A stretch of DNA of 64,000 bases from an uncultured Muriicola sp. (GTDB taxonomy: Bacteria > Bacteroidota > Bacteroidia > Flavobacteriales > Flavobacteriaceae): the NCBI GenBank assembly GCA_945786965.1, contig CALZFZ010000066.1:1-64000 (forward strand). Reading direction: 5' to 3'. The notes beneath the pieces are model-generated. The model was not told the origin of the DNA. It saw only the letters and a program-made list of their open reading frames with translations, and ran no database searches. Within the stretch, counting starts at the first letter, position 1. Every line of letters starts with the position of its first letter. Both the position numbers and the translations under genes were made by a program. This document shows positions 45,060 to 53,653 of this stretch, one piece after another.

Positions 45060-45078
45060 TGGGGTTTTAAATGAGAGA

Positions 45079-46335
45079 ATGAAGAAATACCACATTTCAA
45101 AACACAATTCGTTTTATACCGTTGGTTTAAGTTATCTGAAAGCCGATGCCGTAATGCGTGGTAAATTCAGTTTAGATCAGCAAGCCAAAGAGGCCCTTTT
45201 AGTTGAGGCCAGAGAACTGGGGATCGATGGATTGTTAATAACCGCGACCTGCAATAGGACTGAATTGCACGGATTTGCGCAGCATCCTTTCCAACTGATC
45301 AAATTACTCTGCGATCACTCCAGGGGAACCGTAGAAGAATTTCAGGAAGTAGCCTATGTCTATAAGAACTATGAGGCTATTCACCATTTATTCAGAGTAG
45401 GAACCGGGCTCGACAGCCAAATCCTGGGCGATTTCGAGATCATAAGTCAGATTAAAAAAGGATTCTCCCTTTCCAAGGCACAAGACCTCACCAATCCTTT
45501 TCTGGAACGCTTATGTAACTCAATCCTTCAGGCTAGTAAACGAATTAAAAATGAGACTGAATTATCGAGCGGTGCCACCTCAGTTGCTTTTGCCTCCGTA
45601 CAATACATTTTACAGAACATCCCTGACGTTTCAGATAAAAACATTCTGCTTTTTGGCACCGGAAAAATTGGCAGGAATACCTGTGAAAACCTTTTAAAAC
45701 ATACCAATAATTCCCATATTACCTTAATAAACAGAACCAAAAACAAGGCTGAAAAAATTGCAGGTAAATTTAATCTGGTCGTGAAGAGTTATGGTGACCT
45801 GCAAGCGGAGATTCGAAACGCGGATATCCTTATTGTGGCAACAGGAGCACAATCGCCCACTATTTCAAAAGAATTGGTATATATAAAGAAACCGTTGCTC
45901 ATCCTGGACCTGTCTATTCCTAAGAATGTCGCGGAAAATGTTACCGACATAAAAGACGTGACCCTGGTTCATCTTGATGACCTCTCGCAACTAACAGATG
46001 AAACCCTGGAACGAAGAAAACAATTTATTCCGCAGGCCGAAAGAATCATTCATGAAATAATGACCGATTTTATTCAATGGTTGGAAACCCGCAAATTTGC
46101 GCCTGTAATCAAGGCATTAAAAAAGAAACTGAAAACCATGAAAGAAGAAGAGCTGGACTTTCAATCGAAGAAACTAGCCGATTTTAATTCGGAACAGGCC
46201 GATATCATTTCAGAACGTATTATCCAGAAAATAACCAAACAGTTTGCAAACCACTTAAAGGATTCAGAAATCGATGCAGAAGATAGTTTAGAACTAATTC
46301 AACGTGTATTTCAACTAGAAGTAGATCTAAAATGA
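45079..46335 (+). CDS. hemA: Glutamyl-tRNA reductase
   Basis: The 418-residue enzyme makes glutamate-1-semialdehyde from glutamyl-tRNA, the first committed step. C58 in TATCNRTE is the catalytic nucleophile. GLDSQILGDFEI is the substrate domain, VLLFGTGKIGRNTCENL-like region the NADPH fold, and the C-terminal helices the dimerisation domain. The frame opens upstream at 44962, but the ATG at 45079 gives the normal start (MKKYHISKHNSFYTVGLSYL) and length, with a promoter match just before it. The stop overlaps the hemC ATG by four bases (ATGA). It heads the hem operon. Confidence 0.96.
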   Translation: MKKYHISKHNSFYTVGLSYLKADAVMRGKFSLDQQAKEALLVEARELGIDGLLITATCNRTELHGFAQHPFQLIKLLCDHSRGTVEEFQEVAYVYKNYEAIHHLFRVGTGLDSQILGDFEIISQIKKGFSLSKAQDLTNPFLERLCNSILQASKRIKNETELSSGATSVAFASVQYILQNIPDVSDKNILLFGTGKIGRNTCENLLKHTNNSHITLINRTKNKAEKIAGKFNLVVKSYGDLQAEIRNADILIVATGAQSPTISKELVYIKKPLLILDLSIPKNVAENVTDIKDVTLVHLDDLSQLTDETLERRKQFIPQAERIIHEIMTDFIQWLETRKFAPVIKALKKKLKTMKEEELDFQSKKLADFNSEQADIISERIIQKITKQFANHLKDSEIDAEDSLELIQRVFQLEVDLK

Positions 46336-47246
46336 ACCACCCAATCCGTATCGGAACCAGAGATAGTGAATTAGCTCTTTGGCAGGCAAATACTGTAAAA
46401 AATAAGCTTGAATCCCAGGGATACACATGCAGGCTTGTTGCTGTAAAATCTACTGGAGATCTAATATTAGACCAGCCACTTTACGAACTTGGAATTACGG
46501 GTATATTTACCAAAACATTGGATGTTGCCATGCTTAAAGGTGAAATTGATATTGCCGTGCATTCAATGAAAGATGTCCCCACCGTACTCCCAAAGGGTAT
46601 GGTGCAGGCGGCGGTATTAAAAAGGGGCAATCCTCGTGATATCCTCGTGCACAAAGGACTCAATTTCTTAAATGAGGAAGGCATTGTGGCCACAGGTAGT
46701 TTAAGGCGCAAGGCGCAATGGCTGCATCGATATCCATTACATGAGATTGCAGATCTGCGAGGCAACGTTAATACACGTTTGCAAAAATTAAAAGATCAAC
46801 CCTGGAATGCCGCCATATTTGCTGCCGCCGGGTTGGAACGTATCGACCTCCTCCCTGATAACCATACAACATTACAATGGATGATTCCCGCACCGGCTCA
46901 GGGAGCGATGGTTGTGATGACCCTCGAAAACAACAGCCATTGTATAGAGGCGCTAAGACCGCTGAACGACGCAACTACTGAACTTTGTACGGCAATAGAA
47001 CGAGGTTTTCTTAGAACGCTCGAGGGTGGTTGTACGGCACCAATAGGAGCCTTGGCTACCGTAGTAGAGGATACGGTCCACTTTAGTGGAATTCTGCTTT
47101 CCCTGGATGGTCAAAAGGTCCTGGATATTCACAAACAAATACCAAAGGATCATTGCAGCGGATTTGGTTTAGCCTGCGCTGAAGAACTAATTCAACGTGG
47201 AGGTAAGGAATTAATGGGAGAAATAAAATCAGAGTTGAAAAAATGA
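46332..47246 (+). CDS. hemC: Hydroxymethylbilane synthase (porphobilinogen deaminase)
   Basis: The 304-residue enzyme joins four porphobilinogen units. The dipyrromethane cofactor attaches to C234 in GGCTAPIG, and D81 in HSMKDVP is the catalytic acid. RIGTRDSELALWQA is the N-terminal signature, and TGSLRRKAQW and LRGNVNTRL contribute the arginines that hold the growing chain. It overlaps hemA and hemD by four bases at each end. Confidence 0.97.
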   Translation: MNHPIRIGTRDSELALWQANTVKNKLESQGYTCRLVAVKSTGDLILDQPLYELGITGIFTKTLDVAMLKGEIDIAVHSMKDVPTVLPKGMVQAAVLKRGNPRDILVHKGLNFLNEEGIVATGSLRRKAQWLHRYPLHEIADLRGNVNTRLQKLKDQPWNAAIFAAAGLERIDLLPDNHTTLQWMIPAPAQGAMVVMTLENNSHCIEALRPLNDATTELCTAIERGFLRTLEGGCTAPIGALATVVEDTVHFSGILLSLDGQKVLDIHKQIPKDHCSGFGLACAEELIQRGGKELMGEIKSELKK

Positions 47247-47917
47247 CCACTATACTTTCTACCAGATTACTTACCCCTCATCAAAAAAAGAAACTCCTGA
47301 GTGCTGACATACAGGTGACAGACTACAAGGCGATCTCTATTGAATTTAAGAATGTTGACCTTCCCGATTCGTATGATTATGCTGTTTTTACCTCCAAAAA
47401 TGGGGTAAAAGCCTACCTTCAAAATACTCCCCCGAATCAAGAACGGAATCTGAACTGCTTTTGCGTAGGACAGAAAACAAAATTGATTTTAGAGAAAAAT
47501 GGACTAAAAGTTATAAAAACAGCCGAAAATGCCTTAGAATTAGGTAAAATCCTCGTAAAAAGTTACAAAAATGCTTCTTTTTTGATTTTTTCAGGGAACA
47601 TGAACCGGCCCGAATTAGGGAAACATTTAGCTGAGAATCGAATTAAATTTAAAGAGGTGGAAGTATATACAACCAAGTTCACCCCAAAGAAATTTGAATA
47701 CGCTTTCGATGGGATTTTATTTTTTAGTCCCAGTGGCATACGGAGTTATACTATGGAAAATGAGATGCGATCATGCCCCGCATTTTGCATTGGTGAAACC
47801 ACGGCAACAGAGGCAAAGAAACATGCTGAAATCATTTTCATTGCATCGGAATCTACTGTAGAAAGTGTCATTGAAAAGGTTATTCATACTTTAGGTACCC
47901 CAATAAAAAATTCATAA
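47243..47917 (+). CDS. hemD: Uroporphyrinogen-III synthase
   Basis: The 224-residue protein is the usual size for the enzyme that inverts ring D and closes the ring. HemD is poorly conserved, but the two-domain pattern is visible: [12 protein letters not shown] near the N-terminus (the 'FTS..N' motif), and [11 protein letters not shown] in the second half. Position between hemC (ATGA overlap) and hemE (TAATG overlap) makes the call firm. Confidence 0.92.
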   Translation: MTTILSTRLLTPHQKKKLLSADIQVTDYKAISIEFKNVDLPDSYDYAVFTSKNGVKAYLQNTPPNQERNLNCFCVGQKTKLILEKNGLKVIKTAENALELGKILVKSYKNASFLIFSGNMNRPELGKHLAENRIKFKEVEVYTTKFTPKKFEYAFDGILFFSPSGIRSYTMENEMRSCPAFCIGETTATEAKKHAEIIFIASESTVESVIEKVIHTLGTPIKNS

Positions 47918-48945
47918 TGGCTATAAAGAACGATCTATTTCTGAAAGCACTGCAAGGTAAAACTGTAGACAGGCCCCCGGTTTGGATGATGCGACAGGCA
48001 GGTCGATACCTGCCCGAATTTATGGAGATCAGGAAAAAATATGATTTTTTTACCCGCTGCCGTACTCCTGAGCTCGCTTCTGAAATTACAGTGCAGCCAA
48101 TCCGCCGTTTTGGAATGGACGCCGCCATCCTTTTTAGCGATATTCTGGTAATACCCCAGGCAATGAATATCGAAGTACAGATGAAACCTGATTTTGGTCC
48201 GTATTTGCCTCATCCTATACGATCTAAAAAAGAGGTCAATGCAGTAATTGTTCCCGATATTGAGGATACTTTGGGATATGTTATGGAGGCTATAAAAATG
48301 ACCAAAGAGAAATTGAAAGATGAGATTCCACTTATTGGTTTTGCAGGCTCTCCCTGGACCATCTTGTGTTATTGCGTGCAAGGACAAGGCAGTAAATCTT
48401 TTGATAAGGCCAAAGAATTCTGTTTCACACAACCGGAGGCTGCGCATACATTACTTCAAAAAATTACAGATACTACTATTGCGTATTTAAAAGCCAAAGT
48501 ACAGGCTGGCGTAAATGCAGTTCAGGTATTCGATTCGTGGGGAGGAATGTTATCCCCTGAAGACTACGAAACGTATTCCTGGAGGTATATACAGCAAATC
48601 ATTGATGCTCTTAAGAATGAAGCACCCGTGATCGTTTTTGGAAAAGGATGCTGGTTTGCATTAAGAACAATGGGTGCCTCCGGAGCCGCTGCCTTAGGGG
48701 TCGACTGGACCTGTTCTCCACAAAATGCCCGATATTTAAGTGGTGGTACTATTACATTGCAAGGGAATTTTGATCCGGCACGCTTATTTTCACCTCCCGC
48801 AGAAATAAAGAAACGCGTTACCCAAATGATCAACGAATTTGGTAAAGACAAATACATTGTCAATTTGGGACATGGTATCCTGCCCAATGTGCCTTTAGAA
48901 AATGCCAGAGCCTTTATAGATGCAGTAAAAGAGTATTCAGAATAA
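47917..48945 (+). CDS. hemE: Uroporphyrinogen decarboxylase
   Basis: The 342-residue enzyme removes four carboxyl groups to give coproporphyrinogen III. The signature [15 protein letters not shown] (about residues 21-35, with R26 and R30 in the active site) and [11 protein letters not shown] are typical, and the C-terminal [13 protein letters not shown] is conserved. It overlaps hemD by one base. The following gene starts immediately after its stop, at a GTG. Confidence 0.97.
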   Translation: MAIKNDLFLKALQGKTVDRPPVWMMRQAGRYLPEFMEIRKKYDFFTRCRTPELASEITVQPIRRFGMDAAILFSDILVIPQAMNIEVQMKPDFGPYLPHPIRSKKEVNAVIVPDIEDTLGYVMEAIKMTKEKLKDEIPLIGFAGSPWTILCYCVQGQGSKSFDKAKEFCFTQPEAAHTLLQKITDTTIAYLKAKVQAGVNAVQVFDSWGGMLSPEDYETYSWRYIQQIIDALKNEAPVIVFGKGCWFALRTMGASGAAALGVDWTCSPQNARYLSGGTITLQGNFDPARLFSPPAEIKKRVTQMINEFGKDKYIVNLGHGILPNVPLENARAFIDAVKEYSE

Positions 48946-49440
48946 GTGGGGCTTTGGCAATTCATAAAAAAGATCAATGCCCGTCAATTTTGGAGCCTTT
49001 TTAAGCTGTGTATTTCGCATATTTGGTTTGTTTGGCCTACATTAAAGGCAACCCAACGTACAGTAGCATTAGCCAATACACATTTTGGTTCCCGTCATCA
49101 TAAAAATACCCGGGCGAATGCCTTCAGACATGCCTTATGGAACTTTTTAATTGCAAAGGAATGTTCCGGGTGGAATAAAAAGGAAGATACCGTAATTTCA
49201 TGGACCAAACATATTACGGAAATCCATGAGATGGCATTACCAGGGAATGTTTTGGCCAATGCCATGGATATTCATAACAATGAAGTGGGGCAATATGTAT
49301 TTTTACAAAACAAGGAAATAGCGCTTGAAAAAACACTAGCGCTCCTCTTGGAAATGACCAGAAATTCTAAAAAAATTAGCACGTTGGATGAACTAGTGAT
49401 TGTCCCCAAAGATCAAATGGTGCATCTGATCGATGTTTAA
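48946..49440 (+). CDS. DUF6973-like small protein inside the hem operon
   Basis: The 164-residue frame starts at GTG directly after the hemE stop and overlaps the hemF frame by eight bases at its end. Conserved-looking motifs are NTRANAFRHALWNFLIA (residues 52-68), WTKHITEIHE and ANAMDIHNNEVGQYVF. The His, Asn and Asp residues suggest a metal- or ligand-binding helical fold, as in DUF6973 proteins. N-terminal aromatic residues (FKLCISHIWFVWP) may associate with the membrane. The function is unknown; position alone links it to haem synthesis. Confidence 0.7.
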   Translation: MGLWQFIKKINARQFWSLFKLCISHIWFVWPTLKATQRTVALANTHFGSRHHKNTRANAFRHALWNFLIAKECSGWNKKEDTVISWTKHITEIHEMALPGNVLANAMDIHNNEVGQYVFLQNKEIALEKTLALLLEMTRNSKKISTLDELVIVPKDQMVHLIDV

Positions 49441-49444
49441 GACT

Positions 49445-50353
49445 ATGAAAGAAAAATTCTATAAGTATATTGAAGCGCTTCAGAATACCATTACCTCCCA
49501 ACTTGAAAAAACGGATGGGAAGGCCGTCTTCCGTGAAGATATTTGGAAAAGAGCCGAAGGTGGAGGAGGGCGAACAAGAGTTATTGAAAATGGGGCTGTA
49601 TTTGAAAAAGGTGGTGTTAATATCTCTGCAGTACACGGAGCCCTCCCAAAAAGCATGCAAGCCTACTTTGGGGTAGCCGAAGCAGATTTTTTCGCCTGTG
49701 GCCTAAGTTTGGTCCTACACCCAGTAAATCCAATGGTCCCTACCGTACATGCCAATTGGAGGTATTTTGAAATGTATGATAAAAAAGGAAAGGTAGTAGA
49801 TCAGTGGTTCGGCGGAGGACAAGATCTTACCCCATACTATTTGTTCGATGAAGATGTTCGTCATTTCCATGCAGTATGTAAAAAAGCATGCGACGCTCAT
49901 CATCCCGATTTTTATGACAGCTACAAAAGAAAATGCGATGAATACTTTTGGAATAGCCATAGGGAAGAAGCGCGGGGCGTGGGGGGTTTATTCTTTGATT
50001 ATTGTAAACCAACCGACAATATGGGCATGGAGGATTGGTATCAATTTGTTACCGAAGTGGGCGATTCTTTTCTGGAGTCCTATATCCCAATTGTGAAAAA
50101 GCGAAAAGGAATGAAGTATGAATCAATACACAAAGAATGGCAAGAGATCCGCAGGGGCAGGTATGTAGAGTTTAATCTCGTGCACGATAAAGGCACGCTA
50201 TTTGGCCTGAAAACCAATGGGCGAATAGAGAGTATTTTAATGAGCCTTCCCCCAACGGTGCAATGGAAATATAACCACCATCCTGAAGATAACAGCGAGG
50301 AGTTCCGTTTATTACAAGTGCTTAAACATCCTAAAGATTGGACCGGAGAATAA
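49445..50353 (+). CDS. hemF: Coproporphyrinogen III oxidase, oxygen-dependent
   Basis: The 302-residue enzyme converts coproporphyrinogen III to protoporphyrinogen IX using O2. Signatures are GGGGRTRVIENG, VNISAVHGALP, WFGGGQDLTPYY and YVEFNLVHDKGT. An ATG four codons upstream (49433) overlaps the preceding gene; I chose the second (MKEKFYKYIEAL), which gives the usual start. No oxygen-independent HemN is in the window. phzF follows after 19 bases. Confidence 0.96.
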   Translation: MKEKFYKYIEALQNTITSQLEKTDGKAVFREDIWKRAEGGGGRTRVIENGAVFEKGGVNISAVHGALPKSMQAYFGVAEADFFACGLSLVLHPVNPMVPTVHANWRYFEMYDKKGKVVDQWFGGGQDLTPYYLFDEDVRHFHAVCKKACDAHHPDFYDSYKRKCDEYFWNSHREEARGVGGLFFDYCKPTDNMGMEDWYQFVTEVGDSFLESYIPIVKKRKGMKYESIHKEWQEIRRGRYVEFNLVHDKGTLFGLKTNGRIESILMSLPPTVQWKYNHHPEDNSEEFRLLQVLKHPKDWTGE

Positions 50354-50372
50354 ACTACAAATAAGGTAGCCT

Positions 50373-51161
50373 ATGAAACAAAAAATATATCAGGTAGACG
50401 CTTTTGCTGATCAATTATTTTCCGGGAATCCGGCTGCTGTCTGTGTCCTTAATTCCTGGTTGGAAGAGGAGACCATGCAAAAGATCGCCATGGAAAATAA
50501 CCTGGCAGAAACAGCATTTCTGGTCAAAGAAGATGGTCGGTACTTAATACGATGGTTTACTCCGGAATTGGAAGTAGATTTATGTGGCCATGCGACCCTG
50601 GCCAGTGCCTATGTGCTTTTTAATTATTACGGCCATTCCACCAACATATTAGAATTATATTCCCCAAGAAGCGGCAGATTATCAGTAACCAAAGAAAAAG
50701 ACGGTTATTTAACCCTGGATTTTCCAACCGATGAAATGGAGGAAGTAACAGCGTTACCAATATTTAAAGAAACTTTAGGGACCGAGCCCGTCCAATCTTA
50801 TAAAGGCAAGACTGATTACCTGCTGATCTATAATAGTCAAAAGGAAATTGAACAAATGGCCCCGGATTTTTTCCTGCTAGATACGATAGACGCAAGGGGC
50901 ATTATTGTTTCAGCGCCTGGAGATGAGGTAGATTTTGTTTCCCGATTTTTTGCCCCTCAATGCGGCATTAGTGAAGATCCGGTTACAGGATCGGCGCATA
51001 CCAGCCTAACTCCCTATTGGGCCAAAACACTTAATAAAACGAAACTCGTTGCCAAACAGTTATCAGCGAGAGGAGGAACCCTCAAATGTGAATATTTGGA
51101 AGAACGGGTCAAAATATCAGGGAAAGTAATACCCTATTTGATTGGTGAAATTATGCTGTGA
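50373..51161 (+). CDS. PhzF family isomerase
   Basis: The 262-residue protein has the phenazine-biosynthesis-like/diaminopimelate-epimerase fold twice. N-terminal features are VDAFADQLFSGNPAAVCVL, NLAETAFLV with the catalytic glutamate, and DLCGHATLASA; in the second half SEDPVTGSAHTSLTPYW. Members catalyse proton-transfer isomerisations, but most have unknown substrates. It lies between hemF (19 bases before) and hemB (40 bases after), although no tetrapyrrole role is known. Confidence 0.9.
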   Translation: MKQKIYQVDAFADQLFSGNPAAVCVLNSWLEEETMQKIAMENNLAETAFLVKEDGRYLIRWFTPELEVDLCGHATLASAYVLFNYYGHSTNILELYSPRSGRLSVTKEKDGYLTLDFPTDEMEEVTALPIFKETLGTEPVQSYKGKTDYLLIYNSQKEIEQMAPDFFLLDTIDARGIIVSAPGDEVDFVSRFFAPQCGISEDPVTGSAHTSLTPYWAKTLNKTKLVAKQLSARGGTLKCEYLEERVKISGKVIPYLIGEIML

Positions 51162-51201
51162 AATAAGTTCAATTCCCGTAACTTTAGGAAATAAAATAGA
51201 T

Positions 51202-52191
51202 ATGTACCCACTAAGAAGAAATAGAATACTCAGGAACAATAGCGCCATAAGACACCTGGTTCGGGAAACCATTTTAACCCCAAGTGATTTTTTGGTGCCT
51301 CTATTTGTAGTTGAAGGTCATAGGGTAAAGGAGGAAATACCTTCTATGCCCAATTATTACCGATTGAGTTTGGATAACCTGGAGAAAGAAGCAAAGGAAC
51401 TATGGAAAATGGGTCTTTGTGCTGTTCTCTTATTTGTAAAAATTCCGGAAAATCTTAAGGATAATCAGGGTAAGGAAGCATTGAATGAACATGGCCTCAT
51501 GCAACGGGCCATTAAAGCCGTTAAAAATGCATGCCCTGAGATGTTGGTCATGACCGATGTGGCTCTGGATCCTTATTCTACTTATGGGCATGACGGTATC
51601 GTCGCAGATGGGATCATTCTCAATGATGCCACCAATGAAATATTAGCTGAGATGAGTATTTCACATGCATTGGCCGGGGCCGACTTTGTGGCACCGAGTG
51701 ATATGATGGACGGAAGGATACGGATTATTCGTGAAGCACTGGAAGATGAAGAACTCACCAGTACAGGGATAATGAGCTATGGTGCAAAATATGCCAGCGG
51801 CTTTTACGGGCCGTTCAGGGATGCCCTGGATTCTGCTCCCGTTGCTTCGGATGAGGTTCCAGGGAACAAACAAACCTATCAGATGGATCCGGCAAACCGA
51901 TTGGAAGCTGTTAAAGAAGCCAAGATGGATATTGAAGAAGGGGCCGATATTATTATGGTAAAGCCCGGTTTGTGTTATCTTGATATTGTTCGCGACATCA
52001 GGAATGAGATAGATGTTCCAATAGCGGTTTACCAGGTTTCCGGAGAATATGCTATGCTCAAAGCTGCAGCCGAGAAAGGATGGTTAGATCACGATTCCGT
52101 AATGATGGAACAATTGATATCGATCAAAAGGGCGGGTGCCAGCATTATTGCAAGTTATTTTGCAAAAGAAGCAGTGGCGTTAATGTCCTGA
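51202..52191 (+). CDS. hemB: Delta-aminolevulinic acid dehydratase (porphobilinogen synthase), zinc-independent type
   Basis: The 329-residue enzyme condenses two aminolevulinates. Schiff-base lysines are K196 (SYGAKYASGFYGPFRDA) and K254 (IMVKPG). In the metal site, DVALDPYSTYGHDG (119-132) has Ala/Asp instead of the zinc-binding cysteines, so it is the magnesium-type enzyme. The frame opens 20 codons upstream within phzF; the ATG at 51202 gives the standard start MYPLRRNRILRNN. It is the last gene of the hem operon. Confidence 0.96.
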   Translation: MYPLRRNRILRNNSAIRHLVRETILTPSDFLVPLFVVEGHRVKEEIPSMPNYYRLSLDNLEKEAKELWKMGLCAVLLFVKIPENLKDNQGKEALNEHGLMQRAIKAVKNACPEMLVMTDVALDPYSTYGHDGIVADGIILNDATNEILAEMSISHALAGADFVAPSDMMDGRIRIIREALEDEELTSTGIMSYGAKYASGFYGPFRDALDSAPVASDEVPGNKQTYQMDPANRLEAVKEAKMDIEEGADIIMVKPGLCYLDIVRDIRNEIDVPIAVYQVSGEYAMLKAAAEKGWLDHDSVMMEQLISIKRAGASIIASYFAKEAVALMS

Positions 52192-52261
52192 TATTTTACC
52201 TTTCTTTCGAACATAGTATTTGAACTTTCTAGGGTTCTAAATAGTGCTGAATTCATAATCC

Positions 52262-53602
52262 ATGGTACTCCGCATACAAATTCTTGTTTTTCTGATCTTG
52301 ATATTCATTCCCCTGAAAAACTTAGGGCAAACTACTCCTATATCCAACATAGACTCCTTTAATTATGATCATATATGTGTAGATGGATCGGCTTTAAGAG
52401 GGGCGCCATTAGACGTTCTAAATGCCGAGATCGATTCTATTATAACGATAGGTATAAAAAAGAATGCCTTCCCGGGAGCGCAGATTTTAGTGGCTAAAAG
52501 TGGAAATATCATTTTTCATAAGACCTACGGATTCCACACCTACGACAGTATTCGGCCTGTGCAATTGACCGACCTCTATGATCTTGCCTCTCTGACCAAA
52601 ATTTTAGGACCTCTACCCATTCTTATGAAATTATACGAAGAAGGTAAGATAGATCTTGACCTTCCCTTTAGCACCTATTGGAAGCCCTGGAGAACCATAA
52701 AGGACAAAAAGGACATTACACTTAGGGAAATCTTGGCTCACCAGGCCGGTTTAACGCCCTACATTGTCTTTCTGAATACGGTCTTGAAAAAAGATCGGAT
52801 TCGGAAACATTTTATAAGAAGTACGCCATCTATTCATTATCAGAAACAAGCCTATGAAGATCTGTTCGTTCGAAACGGGTTTAAAAATAAGATGCATCGG
52901 ATAATCAACCGATCCGAAGTAAGTAAAGATAAGACTTACAGCTACTCGGGATTGGCATTTTTAATTTTTCCAGACCTAATTCAACAACTTACCGGGCATT
53001 CCTATGAGTACTATTTACAAAAGCACTTCTTTTTACCCTTAGGCACCCCATCATTAGGGTTTACGCCAAAACACACATACCTGGTAAATGCTGTTGTTCC
53101 AACAGAATATGACGATCGGTATAGAAAATCCCTGATTCAGGGCTGGGTCCATGATGAGAATGCATCGTTGTTAGGGGGTATTTCGGGAAATGCCGGATTA
53201 TTTGGAACTGCACATGATCTGCATAAGCTAATGCAATTGTATCAAAATTATGGAACCCTGGAAGGGGAACGTTATTTTTCAGAATCCACCCTTCGAGAAT
53301 TTACAAAAGTTCAATATCCAGAAAATGAAAATAGAAGGGGTCTTGGTTTTGACAAACCGCTATTAGATAATAGAGAACGTTCTTTGCAAGAAGCATACCC
53401 GGCGCCTTCAGCCAGTATGGAAAGCTTCGGGCATAGTGGGTTTACCGGAACTTTCGTCTGGGCCGATCCAGTAAACCAATTGGTATTTATTTTTCTTTCC
53501 AACAGGGTGTATCCTACACGAGATCATCGGAATTTGTATGATCTCAATATTCGAACCTCCTTACAACAGCTCTTTTATTCTTACTTTATCGCTATTGATT
53601 AA
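52262..53602 (+). CDS. Exported beta-lactamase-family serine hydrolase
   Basis: The 446-residue protein has an N-terminal signal peptide (hydrophobic 5-17, ending NLGQ). The class C/penicillin-binding fold begins with SxxK (SLTK in DLASLTKI), then KTYSYSGLAF at the place of the YxN/YSN motif, and GHSGFTGT in place of the KTG motif. In some Bacteroidota this domain is fused to a GH3 glycosidase; here it stands alone. It probably hydrolyses a peptide, ester or lactone in the periplasm; the substrate is unknown and there is no evidence for antibiotic resistance. Confidence 0.87.
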   Translation: MVLRIQILVFLILIFIPLKNLGQTTPISNIDSFNYDHICVDGSALRGAPLDVLNAEIDSIITIGIKKNAFPGAQILVAKSGNIIFHKTYGFHTYDSIRPVQLTDLYDLASLTKILGPLPILMKLYEEGKIDLDLPFSTYWKPWRTIKDKKDITLREILAHQAGLTPYIVFLNTVLKKDRIRKHFIRSTPSIHYQKQAYEDLFVRNGFKNKMHRIINRSEVSKDKTYSYSGLAFLIFPDLIQQLTGHSYEYYLQKHFFLPLGTPSLGFTPKHTYLVNAVVPTEYDDRYRKSLIQGWVHDENASLLGGISGNAGLFGTAHDLHKLMQLYQNYGTLEGERYFSESTLREFTKVQYPENENRRGLGFDKPLLDNRERSLQEAYPAPSASMESFGHSGFTGTFVWADPVNQLVFIFLSNRVYPTRDHRNLYDLNIRTSLQQLFYSYFIAID

Positions 53603-53653
53603 AAGATTTTTGGTTTTTTATTAATTCTTACCTTCGCAATTGAAACTGACACC

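Noticed and set aside
44962-45078. 39-codon N-terminal extension of hemA containing a hydrophobic stretch
   Set aside because: It gives an abnormal HemA start, fills the divergent regulatory gap, and lies upstream of a promoter match at 45052-45059.
47935-48447. 170-codon minus-strand frame opposite hemE
   Set aside because: Antisense to a highly conserved enzyme inside a coupled operon; no supporting start, promoter or family.
51142-51201. 20-codon upstream extension of hemB
   Set aside because: It overlaps the end of phzF and is absent from the usual HemB N-terminus; the ATG at 51202 fits.
52262-53602. Antibiotic-resistance beta-lactamase
   Set aside because: The fold motifs are those of the broad serine-hydrolase family with an atypical YSYSG; nothing indicates drug hydrolysis.
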